Part shown: positions 22,345-31,942 of the stretch, in pieces
How positions within the stretch are numbered: the stretch's first letter is position 1
How the letters are laid out: every line of letters begins with the position of its first letter
Source: Citrobacter sp. Cu233
GTDB lineage: Bacteria > Pseudomonadota > Gammaproteobacteria > Enterobacterales > Enterobacteriaceae
Length of the DNA stretch: 64,000 nucleotides
Assembly (NCBI RefSeq): GCF_030332225.1
Contig: NZ_JAOWIF010000035.1
Span: forward strand, 186,001-250,000
Direction of reading: 5' to 3'
The notes under the pieces: model-generated
Databases searched by the model: none
Told to the model about the DNA's origin: nothing
What the model saw: the letters and a program-made list of their open reading frames with translations, nothing else
Made by a program: the position numbers and the translations under genes

Positions 22345-24646
22345 GAGTCAGCGTGGGCCCACTGTACTTCTCCAGCCACGCCAGCGCGGTATTGCCCGCA
22401 CAGCCGTTCCCCAGCTTCGAGCTGGGGAGATCTTTTGTCAGCACGTTAACAGCACCATTTTTACAAATACCGTCGGCGGCCGGGTCCAAATCAGGCCAGG
22501 CCCCCTCGTGAATACAAATCACGCCAGGTTTGATCCCTGTCGTCACGACAGCACCTGCCAGGATATGCCCGCGGTGGTTCCACACCCTGACCGTATCGCC
22601 ATCTACAATCCCCCGCGCTTGTGCATCCTGCGGGTGAATCGTCACCGGCTCCCGATCCGCCACCGCATACTGTTCGCGTAACGCACTGTAGTTGAGCTGG
22701 CTGTGCAAACGGTGAGCCGGATGGGCGGAGAGCACCTGCAGTTGGTCAGGTTCGGCATTGCCGAACCACTCGTCAGGCTCCAGCCACATCGGGTGTCCTG
22801 CACAATCCGCATAGCCGTAACCTGCAATTTTTGCAGAATAGATTTCAATTTTTCCACTGTCCGTTTTCAGCGGATGCGCCTGTGGATCGCGGCGAAAATC
22901 AGCAAAACGGATGAACTGCGTATTTGCGGCGTTTTCCGGCATTTCGATCAATGCATTCTTTTGCCAGAACTCAGTAAAGGGCGGCAGTGTAACCTGCTGG
23001 CTGGCACCACGCTGAGCGGCAATGTCGTAAAAAGTTTCCAGCCACGCCAGTTCGCTTTTCCCCTCAGTGAATCGGGTATACCCGCCCTGTTCCCAGCGCT
23101 CGCTAAGCTCGGCAAAAACATCAAAATCGTTGCGCGCTTCAGCCTGTGGCGGCACGACCTGCTTCATCGGCACCAGATGCTGGTTGCTGTAGTCTCCGGT
23201 CATGGTCAAATCGTTACGTTCAAAAGAGGTCGTCGCGGGTAACACGATATCGGCATGCTTCGCCGCAGCGGTCCAGAAACACTCCGAGATAACCACCAGC
23301 TCCGGCTTTTGCCAGGCACGGATCAAACGATTGGTATCCTGGTGATGCGTAAAGTTTGCGCCCCCGGCCCACCAGAGCATGCGGATGTCCGGGAAATGGC
23401 GATCCATACCGTTGTGCTGATAGAAACCGCCGGGGTTTTCCAGCGCTTCAACGATACGCGCCACCGGGATTTTATCCACCGCGTCAGTGCCGCCTTTGAG
23501 GCTCCCTTGCATCGAAGCCAGTACCGCCGCACGACGCGTCGGGTTCCCACCGTTCGCAAAATGATACGACAGTCCAAAACCACCACCGGGCGTGCCAATT
23601 TGACCAAGCATGGCGGCCAGCGTGACGATCATCCAGTGTTTTTGCTCGCCATACTGCTGACGCTGCATACCCCAACCGGCCATCAGCATGGTGGTATTTT
23701 GGTGAAATATTGCCGCAAGCTCGCGTATTTTCGCTGCCGGAATACCACAAATTTCCGCAGCCCATTCTGCCGTTTTCGCTATCCCATCGGATTCACCCAG
23801 CAGGTAGTCGGCGAACGCATCATATCCGGTTGTACAACGGGCGAGAAAATCCTCGTCGTGCCAGTCGTTTTCCACCAGCGTGTGCGCAATCCCCAACATC
23901 AGCGCAACATCAGTCCCCATATGCGGGGCGATCCATTCCATCTTATCGCCAAAGAACGCCACGCTTTCCGATCGCATTGGATCGATGCAGATCAGTCGCT
24001 TACCGCTATCCCGCAGCGCTTCAAAGTAAGCAATACCCTGCTCGTCAGAAGCATTCCAGGCAATTTTCAGCGTATTCAGCGGGTTAGCACTCCACAGCAC
24101 CACCACATCGCTATGCTCCAGCACCATTGGCCAGCTGGTCTGCTGCTGGTAAACTTCGTTGCCACCTACCACATACGGCATGATGGCCTGTGCAGCCCCC
24201 GTAGAATAATCCCCCAAGTGCCCGGTATAACCCCCCGCCAGCGCCATATAGCGCTGCAGCAGGGTCGCCGCTTTGTGTAATACACCGTTCGACCGCCAGC
24301 CGTACGAGCCGGCAAAAATCGCGGCAGGACCGTAACTGTCACGGATGCGTTTATGCTGCACATCGATAAGATTCAGTGCATCGTCCCAGCTAACACGAAC
24401 AAACTCATCCTGCCCGCGCACGCCTTGTGGATTATCCGGCGAGGCAAGGAATCCTTTACGCACCATGGGAAAACGTACCCGTGTTTTACTGTGTACCTGA
24501 TCGCGTACCACGGTTTGCAACGAGTTGGGTTGTGAGGTGGGTAATGCCCCCCGGGATGAAAAAACAGTCTCGCCATCGGTTTCGACAAGAATGGGCCCCC
24601 AGTGTGCGGCAGTTAACACCGGGTAATGTGCAGGTGAATTAGCCAA
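22313..24646 (-). CDS. bisC: biotin sulfoxide reductase
   Basis: 777-residue molybdenum bis-MGD enzyme of the DMSO/TMAO reductase family; cytoplasmic, with no Tat signal. It reduces biotin-d-sulfoxide and methionine-S-sulfoxide. It lacks an N-terminal Fe-S cysteine motif, and the Ser ligand region [12 protein letters not shown] is present. The start is TTG 24646 (decoded MANSPAHYP), with AGGAG seven bases upstream, giving exactly the E. coli length; an ATG at 24694 would add 16 residues without homology. Confidence 0.95.
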   Translation of the reverse strand: MANSPAHYPVLTAAHWGPILVETDGETVFSSRGALPTSQPNSLQTVVRDQVHSKTRVRFPMVRKGFLASPDNPQGVRGQDEFVRVSWDDALNLIDVQHKRIRDSYGPAAIFAGSYGWRSNGVLHKAATLLQRYMALAGGYTGHLGDYSTGAAQAIMPYVVGGNEVYQQQTSWPMVLEHSDVVVLWSANPLNTLKIAWNASDEQGIAYFEALRDSGKRLICIDPMRSESVAFFGDKMEWIAPHMGTDVALMLGIAHTLVENDWHDEDFLARCTTGYDAFADYLLGESDGIAKTAEWAAEICGIPAAKIRELAAIFHQNTTMLMAGWGMQRQQYGEQKHWMIVTLAAMLGQIGTPGGGFGLSYHFANGGNPTRRAAVLASMQGSLKGGTDAVDKIPVARIVEALENPGGFYQHNGMDRHFPDIRMLWWAGGANFTHHQDTNRLIRAWQKPELVVISECFWTAAAKHADIVLPATTSFERNDLTMTGDYSNQHLVPMKQVVPPQAEARNDFDVFAELSERWEQGGYTRFTEGKSELAWLETFYDIAAQRGASQQVTLPPFTEFWQKNALIEMPENAANTQFIRFADFRRDPQAHPLKTDSGKIEIYSAKIAGYGYADCAGHPMWLEPDEWFGNAEPDQLQVLSAHPAHRLHSQLNYSALREQYAVADREPVTIHPQDAQARGIVDGDTVRVWNHRGHILAGAVVTTGIKPGVICIHEGAWPDLDPAADGICKNGAVNVLTKDLPSSKLGNGCAGNTALAWLEKYSGPTLTLTAFDPPASP

Positions 24647-24805
24647 GATGGCGCTCCTGAATGCGATGTGACGGCTTATTGTTATGCCGTTCAATGTTAC
24701 TTACAAATTTCAGAGTCTTCCCTGGAATTTTCTTCATGTTCACACGTCATAATCAACCGCCACGGTCGCTGTGGTAAAGAAGAAAAAAGTCATTAAGGAA
24801 TTAAG

Positions 24806-25468
24806 ATGAAGAAACGTGTATTTGTTATTGCTGCCATCGTGAGCGGCGCCCTGGCGGTATCTGGCTGCACAACAAACCCTTACACCGGCGAGCGAGAAGC
24901 AGGGAAATCCGGCATCGGCGCGGGTATCGGTTCTCTGGTTGGTGCGGGTATTGGCGCCCTCTCGTCTTCGAAAAAAGATCGCGGCAAAGGCGCGCTGATT
25001 GGTGCAGCGGCAGGTGCGGCTGTGGGTGGCGGTATCGGTTATTACATGGATGTGCAGGAAGCAAAACTGCGCGAGAAAATGCAGGGAACAGGGGTAAGCG
25101 TGACGCGTAGTGGTGATAACATCATTCTGAACATGCCAAACAATGTCACCTTCGACAGCAGCAGCGCCAACCTGAAACCGGCAGGCGCAAACACGCTGAC
25201 CGGCGTGGCAATGGTACTGAAAGAGTACAATAAAACAGCCGTGAACGTGTTGGGCTTCACCGACAGCACTGGCAGCCAGGATTTGAACATGCGTCTGTCA
25301 CAGCAGCGTGCCGACTCCGTCGCCAGTGCATTGATTACCCAGGGCGTAGCAGCGAACCGCATTCGCACTCAGGGTATGGGCCCGGCGAACCCCATCGCCA
25401 GCAACAGCACAGCTGAAGGTAAAGCGCAGAACCGTCGCGTAGAGATCACCCTAAGCCCGATTCAGTAA
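24806..25468 (+). CDS. yiaD: OmpA-like outer-membrane lipoprotein YiaD
   Basis: 220 residues. Lipoprotein signal LAVSGC with lipidated Cys21. Residues about 30-80 form a glycine-zipper segment (GIGAGIGSLVGAGIGAL...). The C-terminal half (about 105-218) is an OmpA peptidoglycan-binding domain with GFTDSTGSQDLNMRLSQQRA and NRRVEI. E. coli YiaD can suppress a bamD temperature-sensitive allele. Monocistronic: a hairpin and REP units follow. Confidence 0.94.
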   Translation: MKKRVFVIAAIVSGALAVSGCTTNPYTGEREAGKSGIGAGIGSLVGAGIGALSSSKKDRGKGALIGAAAGAAVGGGIGYYMDVQEAKLREKMQGTGVSVTRSGDNIILNMPNNVTFDSSSANLKPAGANTLTGVAMVLKEYNKTAVNVLGFTDSTGSQDLNMRLSQQRADSVASALITQGVAANRIRTQGMGPANPIASNSTAEGKAQNRRVEITLSPIQ

Positions 25469-25481
25469 CATTTTATGCCGA

Positions 25482-25502
25482 ATGGAGACAAACCGTCTCC
25501 AT
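25482..25502 (+). terminator. yiaD terminator-like hairpin
   Basis: ATGGAGAC / GTCTCCAT perfect 8-bp stem, 5-base loop, 13 bp after the yiaD stop; no T-run follows. Confidence 0.55.
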
Positions 25503-25505
25503 CCC

Positions 25506-25575
25506 GTAGGCCCGGTAAGCAACCACGCCGCCGGGCACATCGCCGGATGGCGGCTTCGCCTTACCCGGCCTACGT
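25506..25575. repeat. REP pair downstream of yiaD
   Basis: GTAGGCCCGGTAAGC...GCCGCCGGGC, then GCCGGATGGCGGCTTCGCC...CCCGGCCTAC: two facing REP units between yiaD and the LacI-type regulator. Confidence 0.75.
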
Positions 25576-25641
25576 TATGAAGCACTTGCCATCGTTGATT
25601 TTCACGTTAAGGTGTTCACACTAAATCCAGGGAAATCAGCG

Positions 25642-26658
25642 ATGAGCAAATCAACACGGGCAACCATCAGCGATGTAGCAAAGGCCGCAAAAACCGGCAA
25701 GACCAGCATTTCACGTTATCTCAACGGTGAAAAGCATCTGCTATCCGACGCGCTGTTAGCCCGCATTGAAAAAGCCATTGCCGAACTCGACTACCGTCCC
25801 AGCCTGATGGCCAGAGGCCTGAAGCATGGGCGTACCCGCCTGATTGGCCTGATTATCGCGGATATAACCAACCCCTACTCCGTCAACGTGTTAAGCGGTA
25901 TTGAAGCCGCCTGCCGTGACAAAGGTTTTACCCCGCTGGTCTGTAACACTAACAACGAAGTGGATCAGGAGCTGCATTATCTCGACTTGCTGCGCAGCTA
26001 CCAGGTCGAAGGGATCGTGGTGAATGCCGTCGGGATGCGTGAAGAAGGTTTGAACCGTCTGCAACAGTCTGCACTGCCAATGGTACTGATTGACCGTAAG
26101 ATCCCGGATTTCGCCTGCGATATGGTCGGGCTGGATAATACCCAGGCCGCGACCGTCGCCACCGAACACCTGCTTGAACAAGGTTTTGAAGCCATTCTGT
26201 TCCTTAGCGAGCCGCTGGGGATGGTGAATACTCGCCGCGAGCGCCTGAGCGCCTTTCGCGCAACGCTCGCACAATACCCTGGTGTCATCGCACAAAATGC
26301 GGAAGTCCCGCTAACGGACAATACGCAACTTGATGACACACTGCGTCAGTTTCACCAACAGCATCGTGGGATGCGCAAAGCCGTTATCTCTGCCAATGGC
26401 GCCCTGACGTTGCAGGTTGCCCGTGCGTTAAAGCGTATTGGCCTCAACTGGGGCAGCGACATCGGTCTGCTCGGGTTTGACGAGCTGGAATGGGCCGAGC
26501 TGGCTGGCGTCGGTATCACCACGCTAAAACAACCCACCTGGCAGATTGGCTACACAGCCGTCGAGCAGGTAGTACGCCGAATCGATGGCGACTCAGACGC
26601 AATCCAGGAACAGGTTTTTTCCGGCGAACTGATCGTTCGTGGCTCAACCGCTCGCTAA
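25642..26658 (+). CDS. LacI-family regulator of the kgu operon (PtxS/KguR-like)
   Basis: 338 residues. The N-terminal LacI helix-turn-helix (ATISDVAKAAKTGKTSISRY) is followed by a hinge and a periplasmic-binding-protein-like sensor domain. The start is ATG 25642; the upstream ATG-free extension to 25612 lacks homology. It lies just before, and in the same direction as, a kguEKTD-type operon, with a 14-bp operator palindrome between. This is the layout of Pseudomonas ptxS, whose ligand is 2-ketogluconate. E. coli has no gene here. Repression of kgu with relief by 2-ketogluconate is inference from layout. Confidence 0.85.
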   Translation: MSKSTRATISDVAKAAKTGKTSISRYLNGEKHLLSDALLARIEKAIAELDYRPSLMARGLKHGRTRLIGLIIADITNPYSVNVLSGIEAACRDKGFTPLVCNTNNEVDQELHYLDLLRSYQVEGIVVNAVGMREEGLNRLQQSALPMVLIDRKIPDFACDMVGLDNTQAATVATEHLLEQGFEAILFLSEPLGMVNTRRERLSAFRATLAQYPGVIAQNAEVPLTDNTQLDDTLRQFHQQHRGMRKAVISANGALTLQVARALKRIGLNWGSDIGLLGFDELEWAELAGVGITTLKQPTWQIGYTAVEQVVRRIDGDSDAIQEQVFSGELIVRGSTAR

Positions 26659-26706
26659 ATTTCCTTCGTGATGGTGATCATAAATTCAACATCACAAGCT
26701 TTTCTT

Positions 26707-26720
26707 TGGAACCGGTTCCA
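26707..26720. promoter_or_regulatory. LacI-type operator before kguE
   Basis: TGGAACCGGTTCCA is a perfect 14-bp palindrome with the central CG step typical of LacI-family operators. It differs from the PtxS motif TGAAACCGGTTTCA at one symmetric pair. It ends 38 bp before the kguE ATG. Confidence 0.8.
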
Positions 26721-26721
26721 T

Positions 26722-26745
26722 CTAGCGTTATAGCAAGAACGCTAG
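26722..26745 (+). other. leader hairpin between operator and kguE
   Basis: CTAGCGTT / AACGCTAG perfect 8-bp stem with an 8-base loop, followed by TTTTGGAG. It directly abuts the ribosome site, so it could stabilise the leader, act as a second operator, or mask or attenuate. No function is shown. Confidence 0.5.
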
Positions 26746-26758
26746 TTTTGGAGTTTCC

Positions 26759-27508
26759 ATGAAAAGAAAAATTATGGTGGTCACAGCCGCTTACGGTTAC
26801 GACCAGGTACGCGCCGCAGGCGGGCAAACGGCCCTGCTGCCCATCATTGCCGAAGCCGGTGCTGACGGGGTTGAAATCCGCCGCGAGATGCTGACCGACG
26901 CTGAGCTAAAAACACTGCCAACACTGGCCTCTGCCATTGAAATTTTCGGCCTGCTGGCATGCTACTCCGCCCCCGAACCGCTGTTCACCGAAGACGGAAA
27001 CCTTAATCCTCGCCTTCCGGAACTACTCCTGGAAGCGCAAGCCCTGCAAGCACTGTGGTTAAAAGTTTCCCTCGGCCATTTCGCCCATAGCGAACAGTTC
27101 GACGTGTTGCGCGAATGGCTGGACAACAGCGGAATGGAACTGGTTGTCGAAAACGATCAAACGTCCTGTGGACGCCTGCAACCAATGAAGCGCTTTAACG
27201 ATGCCTGTCAGGCATTCAACCTGCCCATTTCTCTGACCTTCGATATGGGTAACTGGCTGTGGGTAGGTGATTCTCCGGAAGAGGCTGCACAGCAGTTGGC
27301 CTCAAGCGTTGGATATATCCATGTGAAAGCCGCCACACCACATCGTGACAGTTACCGTGCAGTGCCGCCTGATCACGCAGAACCACGCTGGCTGGCGTTG
27401 CTAGACACGTTGCCCGCAGATGTTCCGCGCGGCATTGAATTCCCCCTGGAAGGGCAAGACTTAACGGCGGTTACCCGTCACTACGTCGCTCTGTTACGCA
27501 AGGAGTAA
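26759..27508 (+). CDS. kguE: TIM-barrel sugar isomerase/epimerase-like protein (KguE)
   Basis: 249 residues of the xylose-isomerase-like/AP-endonuclease-2 TIM-barrel family. Likely metal ligands lie in LVVENDQTSCGR, LTFDMGNWLW, YIHVKAA and GIEFPLEG. First gene of the kgu operon, 3 bp before kguK. Its Pseudomonas counterpart KguE sits in the same place; its exact step in 2-ketogluconate use is not settled to my knowledge. The ribosome site is weak (TTTGGAG, 5 bases). Confidence 0.85.
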   Translation: MKRKIMVVTAAYGYDQVRAAGGQTALLPIIAEAGADGVEIRREMLTDAELKTLPTLASAIEIFGLLACYSAPEPLFTEDGNLNPRLPELLLEAQALQALWLKVSLGHFAHSEQFDVLREWLDNSGMELVVENDQTSCGRLQPMKRFNDACQAFNLPISLTFDMGNWLWVGDSPEEAAQQLASSVGYIHVKAATPHRDSYRAVPPDHAEPRWLALLDTLPADVPRGIEFPLEGQDLTAVTRHYVALLRKE

Positions 27509-27511
27509 CAC

Positions 27512-28450
27512 ATGAAAAAATCACTGGACGTTGTCACCATTGGTGAAGCGATGGCGATGTTTGTCGCCACGCAAACCGGTGATTTGGCGGACGTGGAGCA
27601 GTTTATTAAACGCGTTGCAGGCGCTGAACTGAATGTGGCAACCGGCCTTGCTCGCCTGGGTCTGAACGTAGGCTGGGTAAGCCGCGTGGGTAACGACAGT
27701 TTTGGCCGTTTTATTATTAAGTCGCTGGAGAAAGAAGGGATTGATGCGCAGGGAGTCACTCTGGACGGGCGCTACGCTACCGGCTTTCAGCTTAAATCTA
27801 AAGTCGAAAATGGAACCGATCCCATAGTGGAATATTTCCGCAAAGGTTCTGCTGCCAGCCATCTCAGCGTTGAGGATTATCACGATGAGTATTTCTCCAG
27901 CGCACGCCACCTGCACCTGAGCGGCGTTGCGGCTGCGCTGTCTGCCAGTTCATATGAACTACTGGCACACACCGCCCGCACCATGAAAGCCCTGGGCAGG
28001 ACCATTTCGTTCGATCCAAATTTGCGTCCGGTACTGTGGAAAAGCGAAGGCGAGATGGTGGAAAAACTCAACCGACTGGCATTCCAGGCTGACTGGGTAC
28101 TGCCGGGGTTAAAAGAGGGCATGATTTTAACCGGACAACAGACACCAGAAGCCATTGCCGACTTTTATCTGCGTCATGGCGTGAAGGCCGTCATCGTGAA
28201 AACCGGGGCTGATGGGGCCTGGTACAAAGCAGCTAGCGGCGAGCAGGGCTGCGTCGCGCCGGTAAAAGTCGACAACGTGGTCGATACCGTCGGTGCAGGT
28301 GATGGCTTTGCCGTCGGCGTTATCAGCGCACTGCTGGAAGGCCGAACGCTGTATCAGGCAGTGACCCGGGGCAATAAAATTGGCGCTCTGGCCATTCAGG
28401 TCCAGGGCGACAGCGAAGGATTACCCACACGTGAACAATTAGGGGAATAA
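27512..28450 (+). CDS. kguK: 2-ketogluconate kinase (PfkB family)
   Basis: 312-residue ribokinase/PfkB kinase. The first signature is GAELNVATGLARLG and the second DTVGAGDGFAVGV, with the catalytic Asp in GAGD. It is expected to phosphorylate 2-keto-D-gluconate to 2-keto-6-phosphogluconate in the cytosol. A strong AAGGAG precedes ATG. It resembles 2-keto-3-deoxygluconate kinases, so KDG is the main alternative substrate; the neighbours favour 2-ketogluconate. Confidence 0.87.
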   Translation: MKKSLDVVTIGEAMAMFVATQTGDLADVEQFIKRVAGAELNVATGLARLGLNVGWVSRVGNDSFGRFIIKSLEKEGIDAQGVTLDGRYATGFQLKSKVENGTDPIVEYFRKGSAASHLSVEDYHDEYFSSARHLHLSGVAAALSASSYELLAHTARTMKALGRTISFDPNLRPVLWKSEGEMVEKLNRLAFQADWVLPGLKEGMILTGQQTPEAIADFYLRHGVKAVIVKTGADGAWYKAASGEQGCVAPVKVDNVVDTVGAGDGFAVGVISALLEGRTLYQAVTRGNKIGALAIQVQGDSEGLPTREQLGE

Positions 28451-28513
28451 ACCCCGGCCCACTCTGTACCCTACATACAGAGGCGGCGTAACAGCATAAC
28501 CAGAGGGCAGTCT

Positions 28514-29794
28514 ATGAATAGCTCAACCAATGCAGCAAAACGCTGGTGGTACATCATGCCAATCGTGTTTATCACGTACAGCCTGGCGTATCTCGACCGC
28601 GCAAACTTCAGCTTCGCTTCCGCAGCCGGTATCAACGAGGACCTCGGTATTACCAAAGGGATCTCCTCTCTGCTGGGGGCTCTGTTTTTTCTCGGCTATT
28701 TCTTCTTCCAGATCCCAGGAGCAATCTACGCCGAACGCCGCAGCGTACGTAAACTGATTTTTATCTGCCTGATTCTATGGGGCGCCTGCGCGTCACTGAC
28801 CGGGATGGTCAGCAACATCCCTATGCTCGCCGCCATTCGCTTTATTCTTGGCGTCGTTGAAGCCGCGGTCATGCCCGCAATGCTGATTTATATCAGTAAC
28901 TGGTTTACGAAGTCCGAGCGTTCGCGTGCTAATACCTTCCTGATCCTCGGTAACCCCGTCACCGTCCTGTGGATGTCCGTCGTGTCCGGATACCTGATTC
29001 AGGCGCTGGGCTGGCGTGAAATGTTCATCATTGAAGGTTTTCCGGCCATCATCTGGGCGTTCTGCTGGTGGGTTCTGGTAAAAGATAAACCGTCGCAGGT
29101 AGGCTGGTTGTCAGAATCCGAAAAAGCCGCGCTGCAGGCCCAGTTAGAAAAAGAACAGCAGGGTATCAAAGCCGTGCGTAACTACGGCGAAGCGTTCCGT
29201 TCACGTAACGTTATTCTGCTGTGCATGCAGTACTTTGCCTGGAGTATTGGCGTCTACGGTTTTGTCCTGTGGTTGCCGTCAATTATCCGCAGCGGCGGTG
29301 CCAACCTGGGTATGGTAGAGGTCGGTTGGCTTTCGTCCGTTCCGTATCTGGCCGCAACGGCTGCGATGATCCTGGTTTCATGGGCTTCCGATAAACTGCA
29401 AAACCGTAAGCTGTTTGTCTGGCCACTGCTGCTGATTGCCGCTTTCGCCTTTATTGGCTCCTGGGCCGTTGGCGCAGACCACTTCTGGATTTCTTACACA
29501 CTGCTGGTTATCGCCGGCGCGGCCATGTACGCCCCTTATGGCCCCTTCTTCGCCATTATTCCTGAGATGTTGCCGCGCAACGTCGCCGGGGGAGCAATGG
29601 CATTGATCAACAGCATGGGCGCATTAGGCTCATTCTTTGGTTCCTGGTTTGTCGGCTACCTCAATGGCACCACCGGCAGCCCGTCCGCCTCATACATTTT
29701 TATGGGGGTAGCGCTTTTTGTCTCAGTATGGCTAACTTTGATCGTTAAGCCTGCTAATAATCAACAGCTACCTATTGGCGCACGCCACGCTTAA
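28514..29794 (+). CDS. kguT: 2-ketogluconate MFS transporter
   Basis: 426 residues, 12 TM helices, anion:cation symporter (ACS) branch of the major facilitators (MPIVFITYSLAYLDRANFSF start, typical of ACS sugar-acid carriers). It follows kguK by 63 bp and precedes the reductase by 22 bp. Inferred to import 2-ketogluconate with protons. Close ACS relatives carry glucarate, galactonate and tartrate, so the substrate rests on operon context. Confidence 0.86.
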   Translation: MNSSTNAAKRWWYIMPIVFITYSLAYLDRANFSFASAAGINEDLGITKGISSLLGALFFLGYFFFQIPGAIYAERRSVRKLIFICLILWGACASLTGMVSNIPMLAAIRFILGVVEAAVMPAMLIYISNWFTKSERSRANTFLILGNPVTVLWMSVVSGYLIQALGWREMFIIEGFPAIIWAFCWWVLVKDKPSQVGWLSESEKAALQAQLEKEQQGIKAVRNYGEAFRSRNVILLCMQYFAWSIGVYGFVLWLPSIIRSGGANLGMVEVGWLSSVPYLAATAAMILVSWASDKLQNRKLFVWPLLLIAAFAFIGSWAVGADHFWISYTLLVIAGAAMYAPYGPFFAIIPEMLPRNVAGGAMALINSMGALGSFFGSWFVGYLNGTTGSPSASYIFMGVALFVSVWLTLIVKPANNQQLPIGARHA

Positions 29795-29816
29795 ATTTTA
29801 ACTTACGGAGATTCGC

Positions 29817-30791
29817 ATGAAGCCGTCCATTATTCTCTATAAAGCGTTACCTGACGATTTACTGCATCGCCTGGAAGAGCATTTTACTGTCACTCAGGTG
29901 CCTAACCTGCGTTCGGAAACCGTAGCACAGCACGCCGTAGCCTTTGCCAGCGCGGAAGGCCTGCTGGGCTCCAGTGAAGCCGTCAATACCGCCCTGCTGG
30001 AGAAAATGCCCAAACTGCGTGCGACCTCCACCATTTCCGTAGGCTATGACAATTTCGATGTTGAGGCCTTAAACGCACGTAAGGTGCTGCTGATGCACAC
30101 GCCAACGGTGCTGACAGAAACAGTGGCGGACACGGTAATGGCGCTGGTGTTAAGTACGGCGCGACGCGTGGTGGACGTCGCTGAACGCGTGAAGGCAGGC
30201 GAATGGACAAAAAGCATCGGGGCCGACTGGTTTGGTACCGATGTTCACCATAAGACGTTGGGCATTGTCGGCATGGGACGCATTGGGCTGGCGCTGGCAC
30301 AACGCGCGCATTTCGGCTTTAGCATGCCGATTCTCTACAATGCACGTCGTCACCATCAGGAAGCGGAAGAACGTTTCAACGCGCGCTACTGCGATCTGGA
30401 TACACTGTTGCAGGAATCGGACTTTGTTTGCCTGATTCTGCCGTTAACAGACGAAACCCACCATCTGTTCAGTACCGAACAGTTTGCCAAAATGAAGTCT
30501 TCTGCCATTTTCATTAACGCCGGGCGTGGCCCGGTGGTGGATGAAAACGCACTGATCGCCGCTCTGCAAAGCGGGGAGATTCATGCCGCGGGCCTGGATG
30601 TGTTTGAACAAGAGCCGTTGCCGTCAGACTCACCGCTGCTGTCACTGCCGAATGTGGTGGCGTTACCGCATATTGGTTCTGCCACGCATGAAACACGCTA
30701 TAACATGGCGGCTTGTGCTGTGGATAACTTAATTGACGCACTGCAGGGAAACGTTGAGAAGAACTGCGTGAATCCGCAAGTGGCCAAATAA
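29817..30791 (+). CDS. ghrB: 2-ketogluconate / 2-keto-6-phosphogluconate reductase (GhrB, KguD)
   Basis: 324-residue D-2-hydroxyacid dehydrogenase. The nucleotide motif is [16 protein letters not shown] (GxGxxG). Catalytic residues lie in [11 protein letters not shown] (Arg), GLDVFEQEP (Glu) and [12 protein letters not shown] (His). The E. coli orthologue GhrB reduces glyoxylate, hydroxypyruvate and 2-keto-gluconate. Here it is the last gene of the kgu operon, where KguD turns 2-keto-6-phosphogluconate into 6-phosphogluconate for the pentose phosphate or Entner-Doudoroff routes. ACGGAG ribosome site; terminator downstream. Confidence 0.93.
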   Translation: MKPSIILYKALPDDLLHRLEEHFTVTQVPNLRSETVAQHAVAFASAEGLLGSSEAVNTALLEKMPKLRATSTISVGYDNFDVEALNARKVLLMHTPTVLTETVADTVMALVLSTARRVVDVAERVKAGEWTKSIGADWFGTDVHHKTLGIVGMGRIGLALAQRAHFGFSMPILYNARRHHQEAEERFNARYCDLDTLLQESDFVCLILPLTDETHHLFSTEQFAKMKSSAIFINAGRGPVVDENALIAALQSGEIHAAGLDVFEQEPLPSDSPLLSLPNVVALPHIGSATHETRYNMAACAVDNLIDALQGNVEKNCVNPQVAK

Positions 30792-30795
30792 CACA

Positions 30796-30829
30796 AAAGG
30801 CCGGGTAGCATTGTGCTCACCCGGCCTTT
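30796..30829. terminator. bidirectional terminator between ghrB and yiaF
   Basis: AAAGGCCGGGT / ACCCGGCCTTT, a perfect 11-bp stem with a 12-base loop, ending in A/T-rich flanks on both sides, between convergent genes. Confidence 0.85.
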
Positions 30830-30851
30830 AATGTGTCTTACCGTACGACTA

Positions 30852-31562
30852 TTACTGCGCGGCATTCACCGCAGCAGTCCATGCCTGATTAAATGCCTGA
30901 TGCTGAGCCGCCAGTGGGCCAATCAGCGTATTGTACTGACTAGCCTGTTGTGAGGTTGGGAACTGGATGCCGTTCGCAACAAAGCTCACCTGCGTATCCT
31001 GCTGCGCGATAAAATCGCCTACCTGCACCAACTGCTGCGTGAAAACTTGCGCGGCTGGGATCAGCGGCTGTAACGCCTCTGCCGGTGCGGTCACGACTTT
31101 GCTGTAAACCTGATCAAAGACAGGTTTCAGGTCATCACCCTGCTTCAGCGCGCCATGGGCAGCATCTGCCTGTAGCTTCGCATTCTGCAACTGTTGTCCT
31201 AACACGCCCAGCGCGCCATTTGCCTGACGCAGCGGTTCACGCTGAGTCATATAATCCTGAGGAACACGGATTGCGTTTACGCTATCAACCACCGGGCGCA
31301 GACCGGAGTCCATTGCCTGATTAACCTGCTGTGAATAGCCATAAAGAATCGCGTAATCGGACACAAACGGGCCAAACTGTTTTTTCTGATCGGCAGTAAG
31401 CGTCGGTAAACGCTCTCCGCTACGCATTGCAGTATTCTGCAGAAAATCGATAAACGCTTTGCGTTGATCGCCTTCTTTATCAAAACACCCACTCAGGCCA
31501 ACTACCATTAAGAGCGCCAAAACAGGCGCAAACCAGCGAGAGCAGGACTTACCTGTCGCCAT
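30852..31562 (-). CDS. yiaF: lipoprotein of the DUF3053 type, YiaF
   Basis: 236 residues. The signal peptide with lipobox LSGC places a lipidated Cys near residue 26. The mature part is mostly helical (Gln/Ala rich). The start is ATG 31562 (MATGKSCSRW), equal to the E. coli length; an earlier in-frame ATG at 31622 would place 20 residues before the signal. Barrier-function suppressor role in some E. coli strains; molecular function unknown. Confidence 0.9.
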   Translation of the reverse strand: MATGKSCSRWFAPVLALLMVVGLSGCFDKEGDQRKAFIDFLQNTAMRSGERLPTLTADQKKQFGPFVSDYAILYGYSQQVNQAMDSGLRPVVDSVNAIRVPQDYMTQREPLRQANGALGVLGQQLQNAKLQADAAHGALKQGDDLKPVFDQVYSKVVTAPAEALQPLIPAAQVFTQQLVQVGDFIAQQDTQVSFVANGIQFPTSQQASQYNTLIGPLAAQHQAFNQAWTAAVNAAQ

Positions 31563-31942
31563 TTTAATACTCCTTTCACCCAAAAATGCGCACAACGACA
31601 CCCGCGTGCCTGACGTTGACAAGGATAGTCCAGGTCAGCCCCGCAAGATACCCTTTCCGCGTAATCTTGTTGGGGAAAATAACGGTTTCCGCCGCCCTGT
31701 GTTTTGCTCAACAATGCTCCATTCACATAGCGGCGCTCTATTTTAGTCATCTTTACAATTGGAATTGTTCGATCGGAGATCCCGACCTTTATCAGTTCGT
31801 TAGCCAACTAAAGGTTGTCACCCGCGATTCGCTGAAACGAATCCACAACGCATACCTTAAATTCGTCTTCATTTTTTCCGACTACGCTTAATGAGCTTCG
31901 ATGAAATTCACGATCCCGCTGTGTGATTTATAGGAGTTCTCA
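31563..31942. other. divergent yiaF/yiaG control region
   Basis: 380 bp without a gene. It holds an inverted repeat ACAATT-GG-AATTGT at 31755-31768, about in the middle, which could be an operator for either gene. I see no other clear element. Confidence 0.45.

Noticed and set aside
23255-24280. 341-codon open frame on the + strand opposite bisC.
   Set aside because: Antisense to a certain gene, no motif or ribosome site.
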